Shown one piece after another: positions 1 through 11,663 of a DNA stretch of 64,000 bases; the stretch's first letter is position 1; each line of letters begins with the position of its first letter. The translations under genes and the position numbers were made by a program. This DNA is from Phialocephala subalpina (lineage: Eukaryota > Ascomycota > Leotiomycetes > Helotiales > Mollisiaceae): the NCBI GenBank assembly GCA_900073065.1, contig FJOG01000047.1, positions 56,721 through 120,720 on the forward strand. The letters run 5' to 3'. Under the pieces are notes generated by a model. The model saw only the letters and a program-made list of their open reading frames with translations, made no database searches and was not told the DNA's origin.

Positions 1-3000
1 AAAATTAAACTTTTTTAATTTAATATTTAATTAAATTTTTATTTTAATTATTTTCGGGTTTTTTTTAATTTAATTTTTTTTTATGATTATCTCGATTTTA
101 TTAACGCTTATTAAATTTACTAAAAGAATTACTATCGATAATAAGAATTATAAAGGAATAATTAATTCCGTATAAAAGAAGTTTAAAATAATTTATATTC
201 TTTTTTTTAATTATAATATAATTTTTTTCTCGCTTTATAATTAAGTTTTTAATTAATAAAATACGTATTTTAAATGAATATATATACGATATAATTAAGT
301 TTTAGAAATCGAATATAACGTTTTTCGATAATTTAAACTTTCGTAATTAAATTAAAGTTTTAATTAGTATTTATAATATTTTTTAATATATATAAAGTAA
401 ATAATTTTATTATATTTATTATTAGATTTTTTTTAAAAATTTCGATATAATTCTAAAAGAAAATTAAAATTAAATTAAAAATATAATAAAGAAATTAATT
501 AAAGTTTACGAATTATATATTAAAAAAACAAGTTTTCGATTTATTTAAATTTATTTCGATTTTCGCTTTTAATTTTAAAAAATTAATATTATTTTATAAT
601 ATAAATAGAAAATATTAACGAAAGATTAATTTTAATTTTTTAAAGTTTTTATTGTTTTTACTCGAGTTTTTTCGATTTAATTTACTATCGATTTAAATAT
701 TATAATTATATACGTTACGTAAAACTTCTTTAAATAAATTAAAAAGAAAAATATTTTATTTAATTTCTTTAAAGAAATCGAAATATTAAAGTTTTATACT
801 CGTTAAAACCCTTTTAATTATAATTATTTTTATATAATACATATTTTTTTATTTTTTATTTTTATAAATAAACTTTAAATTATAATTAGTTTTTTATCGT
901 TTCTTTAAAAATTATTTTCTTTATTTCGTTATTTATTTTCGTTTAATAAAACTCTTTTTAAATAAGAAATTAAATTATATTATTTACGAAAAAAAACCAT
1001 TAAATTATTATATATTAAAAAAAAAATTTTTTAATACGAATCGATTATTAATAAATCGATAATATTAAAAAATTCGATTACTAAAAATTAAAATATTAAT
1101 AAAAGTTTATTTATTACTAAATATTCGAGTAAAAAACGAAAAATAAAATTATTATATTTAAAGAAAATATATAAATAAAATTTATAAAAATTCGATTTTA
1201 AAATTTCGAATTATATATTTATCGATTTAATACGTTTATATATCGTTTTTATAACGCTTTTTTTATTAATTTAAATTTTCGAGTATTTCTTTTAATTAAT
1301 TTAATCTTTATTAATATAAATAATAAAATTTATAAAGATACAACGTATATTAATTTTAAAGAAATTTATAATATACTTTAAATCCCTTTTCGATATAATT
1401 TCTTTTAATTTACGATTAACGATAAATTATTTTTTAATAATATTTAATTTAAAAGAATTAATATAATTTTCGATATAATTCGTTATATTAAACTTTTAAA
1501 TTACTTTATTATTCGATTTAAGATATTTTAATAATTAAATTATAATAATATTTTTATAGATCGATATTTATTTATTTAATAATATAAATAAATTATTAAA
1601 TAAATTAAATAAACTTTTTAATATTTTAAAATAAAAAGAAAAAATATTTTTAATAATAAGTTTTTTACAAATATATAAATAAGAAATTAAAAATATTTAT
1701 AAAAAATAATCGAGAGTATTTAATTATTTTTAACGATAAAAACGAGTTCGAACTTTATTTACTTTTTTCTCCTTTTTATTAAACTCTAAAAAAAGAGTAA
1801 AAAGATTTTAAACGAGATTACGTTTAAATAAATATTACGCGAAATTATCGATATTTTTAAAGATAATAACTCGTTTAAATTATAAGTTTAAAGTTTAAAA
1901 AATATAATCGAATAATTAATAAATAATTTCAATATTTATTATAATATATTTATATATAATTAGTTTCTTTTCTTTTTTTCTTTTTAAAACTCGAAACGAG
2001 TTTAATATATAAAAGGACGATTATAATAAAGCGATTTATTCTACTTTAAAAATCTTTATTTATAATAGTAATTTCGGAGGTTTATATTAATTACGTATCT
2101 TTTTATATATAAAGAGCTTTTTATTCTTTAAAAAACAATAAGAACTTTTTATTACTTTATTTTATTGGCTTTACTACGTATAACGAATAATTATAAAAGT
2201 AAAGTCAAGTATTTACCAAAGCTTATAAGTTTACTATAATCATGTAAAATTGGGTGGTTTTCCTCTAAGAAAATTATTACCCTTTTATAATAATTATCGC
2301 GTAAAATAATCAATTATACGTAGAATAAACTTATAAATAGAATAAATAAAGATATTTAATTGTTTTCAAAGAGTAAAGAGCTTCTTATATACTAGGGAGT
2401 ACGTGGCTAATATAAACCCTCGAAATTATTTAATACAAACTAAGATTTTTAAGAAATTTATATAATTTTATTATAATATTAAAGAAATTAAAAGGCTTTC
2501 TAAAAATAAAATTAATAATAATATAAACGAAATTAAAAACCGGATTCCAAACTTTAAAACAAATAGAATTTAATAAATATTTTATAATAAATCTATTTAT
2601 ATCCATTATTTTATTTCTTATTTTCTTATTTTTTTTTATTTTTTTTTATCGAAAATAAATCGTAAATATATTTATTAAAATTTGTATTATTCTAAGAAGT
2701 TTTATAAAATAATTTATTTTGATTTTTTCCTTGAAATAAATAATATATATATTTTATTAGTTTTTTTTATTAAAACGCAAAATATATATTTACAAATAAA
2801 TAAATTTATTATAATTCGAATATTTTAATAATAAATTAATGAAATAATAAGAAAATATCGAAATACAAAAAATATTATATTAAAAGAATATAAAATTAAT
2901 TATCGAGAAATAAATTTATTCGAGTATATTATAATTATAAATAGAATTAATTAAATTATTTTAATAAAAAAATACGAAAATTATTCTTATATTATAATAT

Positions 3001-4600
3001 TAAATATTAAAAAAAATATAATAGAAAATATAAAAAAGAAATCAAATAATAAGAAATAAAAATATTAATTGGAATTTTTTCGTAAATATATTTAATATTT
3101 AAAACGCGTTTAAATATATTCTTAAAATTAAAATTATTTCGATTATATATAATCGTATTATTAAAACCATTATAATAAATTAAGAATTATATCGAAAAAA
3201 ATTGAAATATATATTCAAGAAATAGGATTTAATATTAATATAAATACTTTTTATTAAATTATATATAATATTAAATATTCCATTAAAAAATTATTTATAA
3301 ACTCGAATTTATTTTATTTTTATAAGATTATTATATCGAATTTACTTATAAAATCAAATTAATAAATTTTATAAAAATAATATTTATTGGATTATATAAT
3401 AAAGGAATTAATAAATACTAAAAATAAAACAAAAAAGAAATATTATAAAAATTTTATAAAAATTAAATATAAAGATTTTTTTAATAAAATATTTTTTAGA
3501 GTAATTTCTATAGAATAATAATAAAAATTATAATATATTTTTAAAAAAAATTTCGAAAAAAAAATTCGGAAAAAAAATTACAAAAAAAATTAATTCAAAT
3601 AAATATTTATTAGAAAAAATTAAATAAAAATACGTTCGAAAATAAATTACTTATTAAAAATATAAATTTAATTACCAAAGAAAAGAAAAGAAAAAGAAAA
3701 TATTTTAATTTCGAAGTTTATTAAAAAAAATTATATAAAAAGAAAAAAAGGAAATATAAAATAATATTAATTAATATCAATTATATTTATTTTATTAAGA
3801 AATTATTTCTTTAGATAAAAAAGCTTTCGAAAATAAAAAAAGGAAATATATTTTTAATTATAAATAATATTAAATTTAATTTCTTTAAATATATAATTAA
3901 TATTTTTATTTATATATTATTTCGTATTTTTTTTAATTACTTTAATTTCTTAATTTAAATCTTATTAAAAAGATTTAAAATTATATATTTAAGTAAATTA
4001 AAAAGAAAAATTAATATTTTCAAATAAAGAAAAAAATAATTAATATAAAAAAATAAAAATAAAAAATTTATAATAAGAAATTATTTAATTAATTTTAAAA
4101 TTAATTATAAAAATAAATCTTATTATTAATTATAATAAAAGGAATAATTTCTATAATTAATTTAATTTATTTAATTTATTTATAAAAAATTTTTTAGTAT
4201 TACTTTCTTTTTACTCTTTATAAAAAAGATTTTATATAAATAAGAATTTTTTTAAAATCCGCGATAATATTAGAAAATTATATTCTTTGAATTTATTTTA
4301 AAAAATTATTATTTCTATTAATCAAAACTATTTTTATTTATTATATTATATTTGATTATCGTGATTAAAATATAATTATATCGTGAAAAATAAAAGGGTA
4401 ATAATTATTTTCAAAGTTATTTAAATAATTTATTTCTTAATTATATTCATTTAAATTAATATATCTTTACTTATAAATAGAATATAATTATTATAATATT
4501 TTAACTCGGTATACGATATATTTTTAATTTATTTTTAGTATAAAATAAGTAATATTTCGATTAAATCTATATATTTTGATAAGGGCGCAATAACCTTATT
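1..4600. repeat. AT-rich island, probably RIP-degraded repeats
   Basis: This stretch is almost entirely A and T, and the rare G and C sit mostly in CG steps such as TCGA and ACGA. No reading frame of useful length is present on either strand. The composition is typical of repeats destroyed by repeat-induced point mutation in Pezizomycotina, where C-to-T changes leave TpA-rich DNA. I cannot tell which transposon it came from. A less extreme patch lies at about 2040-2480. Confidence 0.85.
2174..2323. repeat. Imperfect palindrome, possible inverted-repeat element
   Basis: The left end reads CTACGTATAACG followed by ATAATTATAAAAG. The right end, read on the other strand, starts CTACGTATAATTG and also ends in ATAATTATTATAAAAG. 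The 150-bp unit lies in the less AT-rich patch of the island and looks like a decayed miniature inverted-repeat element. High A+T makes chance similarity a real alternative. Confidence 0.3.
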
Positions 4601-6142
4601 TTGATTACTGGGACTTTCGCATAATCGGCCCGAGTAGTGCTAATAGTATGTAATTCGTATAAATCGAAGTATATTCGGAAAATTGAGCCTTGTGAGTCTC
4701 TTATCCGTAAGGCTTCTTTAGAGGAACATTTTGCACTATAGCAATGACTTGATTAGTCTAAGTAGAGGTAGCGAGGCTTTCCATTTCTCTGAAGAGAACC
4801 GGCTGAAGCTCACGTATCATTCTTCTGTGATCACCGAAATCTTGCGAGCGTTTGCATTTTGTTTCCTTTCAATGAATGGATGTGCGTTATTGGATAGGTC
4901 GTATAGGCTTCCTTACGGAATGAGCATCTTCTGGCTTTTTATTCCATCCGTGCCAGCCTCCCTCCCTTCTGGCCGTTCTCTAACGATTTAATCCCTCCGA
5001 GCTCAAGGCACCCTATGGCAGGCCGCAGATCCATGTGACTGTATCAGTGGGTTGGATCCTTTCTGCAGCCGCGCCATTAGACCCTCTGTTCGAGTATAAG
5101 AACGCAGTACTTCCCCCTTCAGACTGCTTCACTGCCTCTAGGCCCAGATGCTCGAGATTAGCCGTTGCTTCGTGCCAGTTTTGGCTGTAAACGCGGACCA
5201 TGATTCTTGCGAGAACTTTTACGGATATATGGGTGAGCGGGATTCCTTGGACAAATATCGAAGATGTTCTAGAGAGGCGGATGAGACCGAGGAAGAGATA
5301 TTTCAAGAATCAGTCCAGGACTATCGAGTCACCACCAGATCGATGATGCTTCGGCGCACCGCCGTTCAAGGATATGAGAGCTTCAGCTTAACACCCGACA
5401 TGCAGACAAGGGCTGAGAATGAAACAGCTGGATATGTGGGACCAGGCGTTGGGATTGGATTGCAATCAGCTTTGACAGAACAACTTTAGCCTTTCGCGCT
5501 CACACGGTATCTTCCAGATCGATTATTTACAGATGATGACGACGAGAGTACGGACTATGGCACGGTACCTTCGGACTACGAGTGGGAATAGCGATCAACA
5601 TCACTATCCTTTTCTGTGTGTAGAGTGACTGGGCATTTCCTCTCTTGTGGAGAGGAACGGACCGAGCCGCTCTTGCGTTTGGCATTCTGCTTCCTGCGTC
5701 AAGCTTTGTCTGCCATGCCTCAGGTGATTTAATCTCCGCCCCCAAAGAGGGTGGCAGCTCCACAGAAGCCGTGACATGATGGCTGTAAAACGATGGAGCT
5801 GAAAAGACAGCTCAAGGATTACTCGAAGACGTTGGAAGAAGGCAGCTGCATTGACATTATTCTCATGCCGACTACCACGATGGAAACGTTGCGTGCAAGA
5901 GAGACGGTTTGAACAGCTATCAAAATTTCATCTCCGCCTATCGGCAACTGGGACGTCGCAACCCCTGGAACTTCATAAAGGGAAGATGATATCTCATTGG
6001 GAGTCATAACTTCTGGTCAGCCGCTTCGGGGCCGCTGTGGCGCCACTTCGATCTCCAAATCAACATACCTCTTTCTGATTTTGTTATACGCGCTGTCTTC
6101 TATCGTCTCTAGCATCTAGGCACCTTTTCAAGAATCCTCGAG
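4601..6142. other. Transition zone without a confident gene
   Basis: Base composition returns to normal here after the AT island. Several short frames exist on both strands but none carries a recognisable domain. The most protein-like is the plus-strand stretch at 5148-5589, listed separately. A minus-strand frame at 5013-5306 overlaps it and also looks protein-like near its C-terminus, so the coding strand is not settled. Confidence 0.4.
5148..5589 (+). pseudogene. Unknown protein relic with one in-frame stop
   Basis: A frame opens at 5148 and runs 113 codons to a TAG at 5487-5489. The same frame then stays open for 33 more codons, ending in an acidic tail (DDDDES, then DYEWE) and a second TAG. 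The internal TAG could derive from CAG by one C-to-T change, the commonest lesion type in this window. No domain is recognised. The upstream part of the gene may be missing, since the AT island lies close by. The call is weak because an overlapping minus-strand frame competes with it. Confidence 0.3.
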
Positions 6143-6877
6143 ATGGACGATTTGACTAGGAGCGAAGAGGTCGAGAGAGGATTAACACAAATAATGATAA
6201 CGGAGTCTTTAAACCCTACCTCTATCGAAATGAGGCTATGCGTGGGGCGGATCTCTTTCCTCCAAGCGAAAGTGCATAACCTTCAGGAGGAGAATCGACT
6301 ACTTAGAGCTCGATCTCGACATTGGTTACTACCAGACACCGGTTGCCTTAAACAGGAGATATTTCAAATGAAGATTCCTCTCGAAATCCGGAAATTGATC
6401 TGGCAATATACTCTCCCAGCTTCCCGCATTATTCAGTTTACTGTCCGTGAAGATGATAATAGCTCCTTTTTCAGTAGTAGTACTCCTCTAGTGGCATTGC
6501 ATATCTGCTCGGAATCCCGCCAAGAAGCCCTCTCCGTCTACCGGCCTTTCTTTGCGTTCGACTGCGAGATAGAATCTATGTCGAGGCCAATATATTTTTG
6601 CCCTGCACGCGACATTCTCTATTTCGCCGAAAGAAACGCGTTGAGAGACGAGCAATTCATCTATAGATTTCCTGAGATAAAGGAAATTCAATCGATAGCC
6701 TTGCACTATGATCCCCATAACCATTATCTGACCGAGTCATTCGACCTTCGCCCTTTTCAAAATCTCACCGAATTAATCTTAGTTATGAGACTATCTAATA
6801 AGAGCCTGGAAAGAGCGAGGCCTTGTGCACGTGACGTGCACTCGCGTGAATTTATCCGCCAAGCGAATGCACGCTAG
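6143..6877 (+). CDS. 2EXR domain protein
   Basis: The 244-residue product has a short coiled-coil-like stretch near residues 40-60 (LQEENRLLRAR). This is followed by the 2EXR pattern: an IPLEIRKLIWQ opening like an F-box-related helix, then LHICSESRQEAL, then the YFCPARDILYF strand near residue 155. 2EXR proteins are expanded in Leotiomycetes and Sordariomycetes and their function is mostly unknown; nuclear or ubiquitin-linked roles are only guesses. The single-exon model ends at a TAG soon after the conserved region. The last 30 residues after FQNLTELIL are not recognisable, so a missed 3-prime intron or an early stop is possible. Confidence 0.7.
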   Translation: MDDLTRSEEVERGLTQIMITESLNPTSIEMRLCVGRISFLQAKVHNLQEENRLLRARSRHWLLPDTGCLKQEIFQMKIPLEIRKLIWQYTLPASRIIQFTVREDDNSSFFSSSTPLVALHICSESRQEALSVYRPFFAFDCEIESMSRPIYFCPARDILYFAERNALRDEQFIYRFPEIKEIQSIALHYDPHNHYLTESFDLRPFQNLTELILVMRLSNKSLERARPCARDVHSREFIRQANAR

Positions 6878-7025
6878 TGCAGAGGCATAAAACCTCCACC
6901 TGGCTGAGCAAGTATTTCCAACCTTTTGTTCCAGTCCAGAGATTTTCGGTCCCAAATTCACCCCAAGATCAGGTACTCGCATCTGTGAATCAACTAGCCT
7001 CACGACCTCAATTGTCGATAAAACA

Positions 7026-7847
7026 ATGGCGACATCGCAATCTAGCCAGCCGGACGAACCCCACTACCCCTCTTACAGAGAGCTTCGGAGCGATCTTTTC
7101 CCTGTCAGCTTCTCTGAGGCCGCCCTGCGTCTCTTTTGGCCTCTTGATGGTGTCTTTCCTACCGCAATTTCCGTTATGAAGACCTTGCGCAGTCCGGACT
7201 CTCTCGAACCGTACTTCCAACCAGACGCTGGGGGCAGCGGCAGCGGCACGTGGCACGAGATCTCGCAGTTGCCCCTTACCGAACCAAAGGTCTCATCTGT
7301 TGAGGCTTCTGTCTCCGACCTCGATCATTGGGAGCAGATGTGGTTAGAGCAGCATAGGGAGCACACCGACGCCGAGTATGTAACCTATGGAGATCTTAGC
7401 GATGATGACCGGCCTTACCCGTCGGAGATGAAGGAGGAAGGCGGCTGGGAGTCAGACTCGGATACGGAGTTTCTTGTGAGATGCTGTGGAGAAGACAGAC
7501 CGCTTAGAAAGGCAGCGAAATTGGTGGTCACGCCTGCTGCTGGCAATCACTTTGTCACGGTGCAAGACTACGTGAGCGGTAAGTCTGGTTTATAAGAGCT
7601 AGCGACCGTTCTAATGATTGTGTCAGCCGTGCATCCTTGGCTCATGAGCTTGCGTGGGGATATCCTGAAAGCGAAGACAGTTTTACTTGGCTATCCTTCG
7701 TCAATGCCGACCGAATTCATGGTGAAAAATGGGCCGGAAAGCATGATGATAGAGGAGAAGGAGTACTGGATTCAGGGGATGCGCCCTGGCCCACGGCCCA
7801 GCACTGTCCCTGCCTCGATCCTCAATAGGTTACGTAGGAATAGGTAA
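7026..7847 (+). CDS. Unknown fungal protein, one intron
   Basis: The model joins 7026-7578 and 7627-7847. The intron has a GTAAGT donor at 7579, a CTAAT branch-like site at about 7611 and a CAG acceptor ending at 7626; phase 1 on both sides gives Ala at the junction. The product is about 257 residues, with an aromatic N-terminal third, an acidic middle (GDLSDDDRPY) and a C-terminal block around VQDYVSAVHPWLMSLR that looks conserved and helical. No signal peptide or membrane segment is seen. I do not recognise a named family. The start ATG is the first in the open frame. Confidence 0.65.
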
Positions 7848-8395
7848 TATAGTGTTCACCTTATCGTCCAATCCATCACTCAGCCTGATAAAGCTCATCG
7901 ACTACACGCTATAGATGACGAATAGATGGCCTACAACGTATGTTTGGGTATGAATACGGTATAACGATGTGAAGTATAAGTCTTGAAGTGAAAACTAACC
8001 ATTACGTTTAGGGCATAGCTATGCTTTTCTCTAAGATTAGACTTCCCACAGTTGCAACTGTCAAACTTTCAATGCTTACCACAGGACTTGACGGAACTTT
8101 GCGACCGAACTGACCGAAGGCACAGAATTGCACATCGAAGAATTGTTGTTAGATTGAAACAGATTTCACAGGAATTGTGGTTAGTCGAATAGAAGACGCA
8201 ATAATCACACGGCCTTGCACAAGAACGAGCCGCAGCATTACTTCGGTCTTATAATCGAGTAGCAGACTCGGCTATCGACTTGTCTGGTTGGAAGCTGGGA
8301 TAAGTTGCAATGTTTATTAATATACATTCAATACAAAAGATTAGATGACATTAAACATTCTCAGTAGACAGTAAGTTTACTCCCTTGTTGCTCAG
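7848..8395. other. Intergenic region between convergent genes
   Basis: About 550 bases lie between the 3-prime ends of two converging genes. No frame, repeat or RNA gene is apparent. Confidence 0.5.
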
Positions 8396-10196
8396 CTATG
8401 AACTTGCTGTTGCTGACGCACAATACGAGCTTCCATACGCAATAACCGTCGACGCGACAGCCGTCCCGCACGCGCCGTTCGAGCAATCACGGAGACCGTA
8501 GCCAAAGTTAACATTGCTACAAAGGCAAGCGGGTGCCGGAGAGGCGCAACCCAGGGACGAGTACTGAGCGAGCATATTGTTGAAGCAGGTCTGACCACAA
8601 GAAGGTAGCGCAGCGAGGCCTGTCCCAGTGTGGGTAGCTGTTGCGGTGGAGCAGTATGCGCTGCCAAAAGCGATCGCGGTACTGCCAACAGCGGTTCCGC
8701 AGGCTCCGTTTGAACAGTCGCGAAGGCCGTTGCTGAAGTCGACGTTGTTGCATAAGCAGTAGGCATCATAAGCGGCACATCCGAGGGTTGAGTATTGCGC
8801 AAGCATATTATTGAAACATAGCTGGCCACACGAAGGCAAAGCAGCTTCACCTGGGATTGAAGTGCTAGGAGGTAACGTAGTCGTAGGAGTGCTTATTTTG
8901 GTTGCGGAGGATGAAGTTGAAGGGCCGCTGGTGGTTGTAGGACCGCTGGTTGTCAACACGGAGGATGAAGTTATACTGGAGGAAGGGCCCGTGGCCGAAG
9001 AGCTACAATTTCCGAATCGAGATTGGCTGCCAAGAAAGTCAAAATTGCATCCCGTGATAGCAGTAATGTGATACGTGGGAAGGAAGTAGGAGAAAGAAAA
9101 GGGCTTGGAACTCACCATCCTGCTCCACAATCTGATGGCAGTGATCCGCACATCCCATTCTTATTGCAGCAGTTTCCATATACCACGTTGCAAGTGAGTG
9201 CGTTCGTTCCACCACACGTGCCATCCGTCGTATTTCCATTCAGCCATGGAGGTAGGCCAACTACAGCTGGTACTGTGCAGTTTCCAAGTTGGCACACGCC
9301 GTTTCCACAATAGGATTCGCCAGTACCGCATTCTCCGTCGGCGTTGCAGCAATCGCCCCATACTCCAGCACATTGACGGTAGCCGTGTTGACTGCCGCAT
9401 TGGCCGGTTGTCGTGAAGACAGAATCTCCCGCACATGCCCCCTCGTAGCAGGTTCCAGGTGCACAGTCTTCTCTGATATTGGGGTTCGGCGTTAGTATAT
9501 TCGTGCTCAAAACGACAACTACCTGTACTTATAGATGATGACTTACGTAGAGTTACCGCAGGTGAAAGTGTTCGCATTGCAACACTGAAATGCTGTACCG
9601 AGACAAGTAGCATTGTTGTTCGGGGGACCACAGAGTCCGGCTGTAGCTCTTGCAGGCTCAATGACTATTCATTTGGAGGTCGTAAGTTAATCTTCAACCA
9701 ATTGAAAGATACCCGTTCATGTATGATTTCGTAACTTACAGCCTCGCACACAATAATCTGTATCGGGTTGAATATTCCCACAGTCTGGATCTAGTCCTGG
9801 ATTCAACTTAAAGAAGCTTTCGACAGAGATCCCGTATTGATTAGCTAACAGGGTGCAGGTGTAGTAGTTGATGTCTAAATATTCCGTGCTGCCCGTGTAT
9901 CGACAGTTAATTTCACCTGAAGTGATGTTTCCAGTGGTGATGAGGGGGCTGATAGTGATGTTGGCAGTAGGTTGGGGCGCCACGGAGCTCGAGCTGGAAC
10001 TGCTGCTACTTGTGCTGGACGAGTCACTGGACGAGGAAGTGGAAGTAGAAGTAGAAAGCTGCCGACGTATGAATTGCCCTGGTTGCCATACCGAGGGTGC
10101 GCATTGGTCGGATGCGTGAACTGTGAATGCAAAATAAATGATAATGGTACAGAAGACAAGGTGCGGCAACCAAGTTGTTCCCTTGGGAGACTTCAT
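8396..10196 (-). CDS. Secreted LysM, triple ChtBD1 and double CFEM protein
   Basis: Four exons on the complement (10196-9740, 9664-9547, 9472-9116, 9026-8396) join in phase to 520 residues. The start at 10196 is preferred over an upstream ATG at 10268 because it begins a good signal peptide (cleavage near residue 28). Then come a Ser/Thr linker, a LysM region at 98-152 and three hevein-like ChtBD1 domains at about 161-205, 214-257 and 272-315. A second Ser/Thr linker leads to two CFEM domains at 373-436 and 450-513, each with eight Cys. LysM and ChtBD1 bind chitin, and CFEM domains bind haem or act in fungal adhesion and immunity. The CFEM haem-ligand Asp is present in the first copy (D398) but is Ala (A475) in the second. 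No GPI tail is seen. The gene is divergent from the nuclease-glucanase gene at 11664. Confidence 0.9.
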
Positions 10197-10917
10197 GACG
10201 GTTGTTGAATGATTGAAGTTTAGAAACGAGTTTTGAGCGAGATTCAAGTCCGAGGTAACGGACGGCAATGGTTGAGCAATTATTACTCAAAGAAATCTCG
10301 TGATGCCAGAAGCAGAGTGATAAGCAGACTACCGGAGGTATTGTCTTGATTAGCTTTACGCATATTGACTAATGCAGTGGTAATGCATCCCTTATGCAGT
10401 TACAAGGCGTGAGAGATAATAAGCTTTGATCCATAAGCTCCGATAATTCAGCAGACGAATAACATCCTGAAATAAAGAAACGGGGGCAAAGTCAATATGT
10501 TTCGGCGCTTGCATGCGGTCACATAGCCGAAGAATAAGATTGATAAAGCAGTACCGCAACAGCGCCGCAACAGTGCGGCGCGCTATTGTGGATCAGATAC
10601 CACAATACCCTAACCCATGAAAACTTTAGTGTAGCGATATCCACTTTACGGGGAAGCCCTTTAGCCCCCTGCAAGGGCGCCCCTGCGAGGCCTGCGGAGC
10701 AAAATGGCCCGAAATGGAGGATAGAAAAGGGAAAGCCGGAACAGCCCTTTTCTTCCGAAATAAAGGAAGACATTTTAACCCATTCGCTGCTTAGTTGCGG
10801 GGCTGCTATCACTATCGCCGAGGCCTAATAGAAAGTGGAAAGAAACAATGTGTAATCAAATAAAAACCCAAAACATATCTTACCTGCATAAAATCGTGCA
10901 CTCAATCGCAGTATCTA

Positions 10918-11078
10918 TTACTTCGTACTTGGGGTAATAGTTGCAAAATCTCCACCAAGCACCCTAACTTAAGCAAGTAACAATTCACAAATTCTGGAAA
11001 TCTGATTGGGCAATTTCCCCTGCAATTGAGGAAGTCTCTAGAAGCCTTGGCGCAACTATTACCCCGGGTACTAAAGTA
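10918..11078. mobile_element. MITE-like element, copy 1
   Basis: The ends are inverted repeats of about 27 bp: TTACTTCGTACTTGGGGTAA at the left, and at 11052-11078 a sequence whose complement reads TACTTTAGTACCCGGGGTAA, both continuing to TAGTTGC. The 161-bp unit has no coding capacity. It shares its interior with copy 2, including TGATTGG and TCTCTAGAAG followed by CTTGGCG near the right end. This is the form of a non-autonomous DNA transposon. Confidence 0.7.
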
Positions 11079-11297
11079 GATACAGGCGATTAAAACAGGG
11101 CTTTAGGACGGGCTGTGCCGCTGTGCCGCTATACTTCAGTTGGACTCGTACCTTCCCAATTGAAGTCTCCGTTAAGCTTAATCACTTGGCGGCCCGAAGT
11201 CCCACGGGCATTATCCACTATTCGGTCCTCTCCGTCTCCGAGATAGCGCCGCTGCATCGATTCGAATTTGACGTGTATAACAAGTGACCTTTTTTTA

Positions 11298-11459
11298 TTA
11301 CTTCGTATCCAAGGTGTATCTTCCAAATTCTCCACATGCTTTACTTTACTAAAGTAGGTAACAACAAGCAGAACTCGAGAATTTGATTGGCTCTGTCCCC
11401 TGGTCAACACAGAAATCTCTAGAAGGCTTGGCGGAAGATACGCCCCGGGCACCAAAGTA
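11298..11459. mobile_element. MITE-like element, copy 2
   Basis: The left end (TTACTTCGTATCCAAGGTGT) is the inverted partner of the right end (complement TTACTTTGGTGCCCGGGGCG), both leading to ATCTTCC. The length matches copy 1 and the interior is related but diverged. It ends about 200 bp before the ATG of the nuclease-glucanase gene and so lies within its presumed promoter. Confidence 0.7.
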
Positions 11460-11663
11460 ACCGGTAGGTTGGCTCACGCCATCCGAGCCGAGCTCTCGAC
11501 CCCACCTTGTTCATTCTGCTTTGGGACTCTTGGCGAGTCTAGGGGATACTGCTTACACAAGAAATGGATATAAACCATCACTTGACACTTTTTTTAAGCA
11601 GTCTTCAAGGGCGAGAAACTCTCATTCATTCCTTACCTCTCTCGTTACTACTTTGTCGGCAAG

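Larger units (their letters stand above)
10197..11663. other. Divergent intergenic region with two short transposons
   Basis: This 1.47-kb gap separates the LysM-CFEM gene from the nuclease-glucanase gene and must hold both promoters. It contains two related inverted-repeat elements, listed separately. A GC-rich patch at about 10550-10830 has short open frames but no recognisable domain. Confidence 0.6.

Noticed and set aside
1..4600. Mitochondrial or plastid-like DNA because of extreme A+T
   Set aside because: No mitochondrial genes, tRNAs or long frames are present, and the edges pass smoothly into nuclear genes that show RIP-type changes.
5013..5306. Minus-strand gene ending in TVTWICGLP
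   Set aside because: It looks protein-like but overlaps a plus-strand frame of similar quality, has no recognised domain and no convincing upstream exon.
10550..10830. Coding remnant in the GC-rich patch
   Set aside because: Short frames exist on both strands but none resembles a known family.
11129..11455. Minus-strand frame of 108 codons
   Set aside because: It runs through the inverted-repeat element and has no domain.
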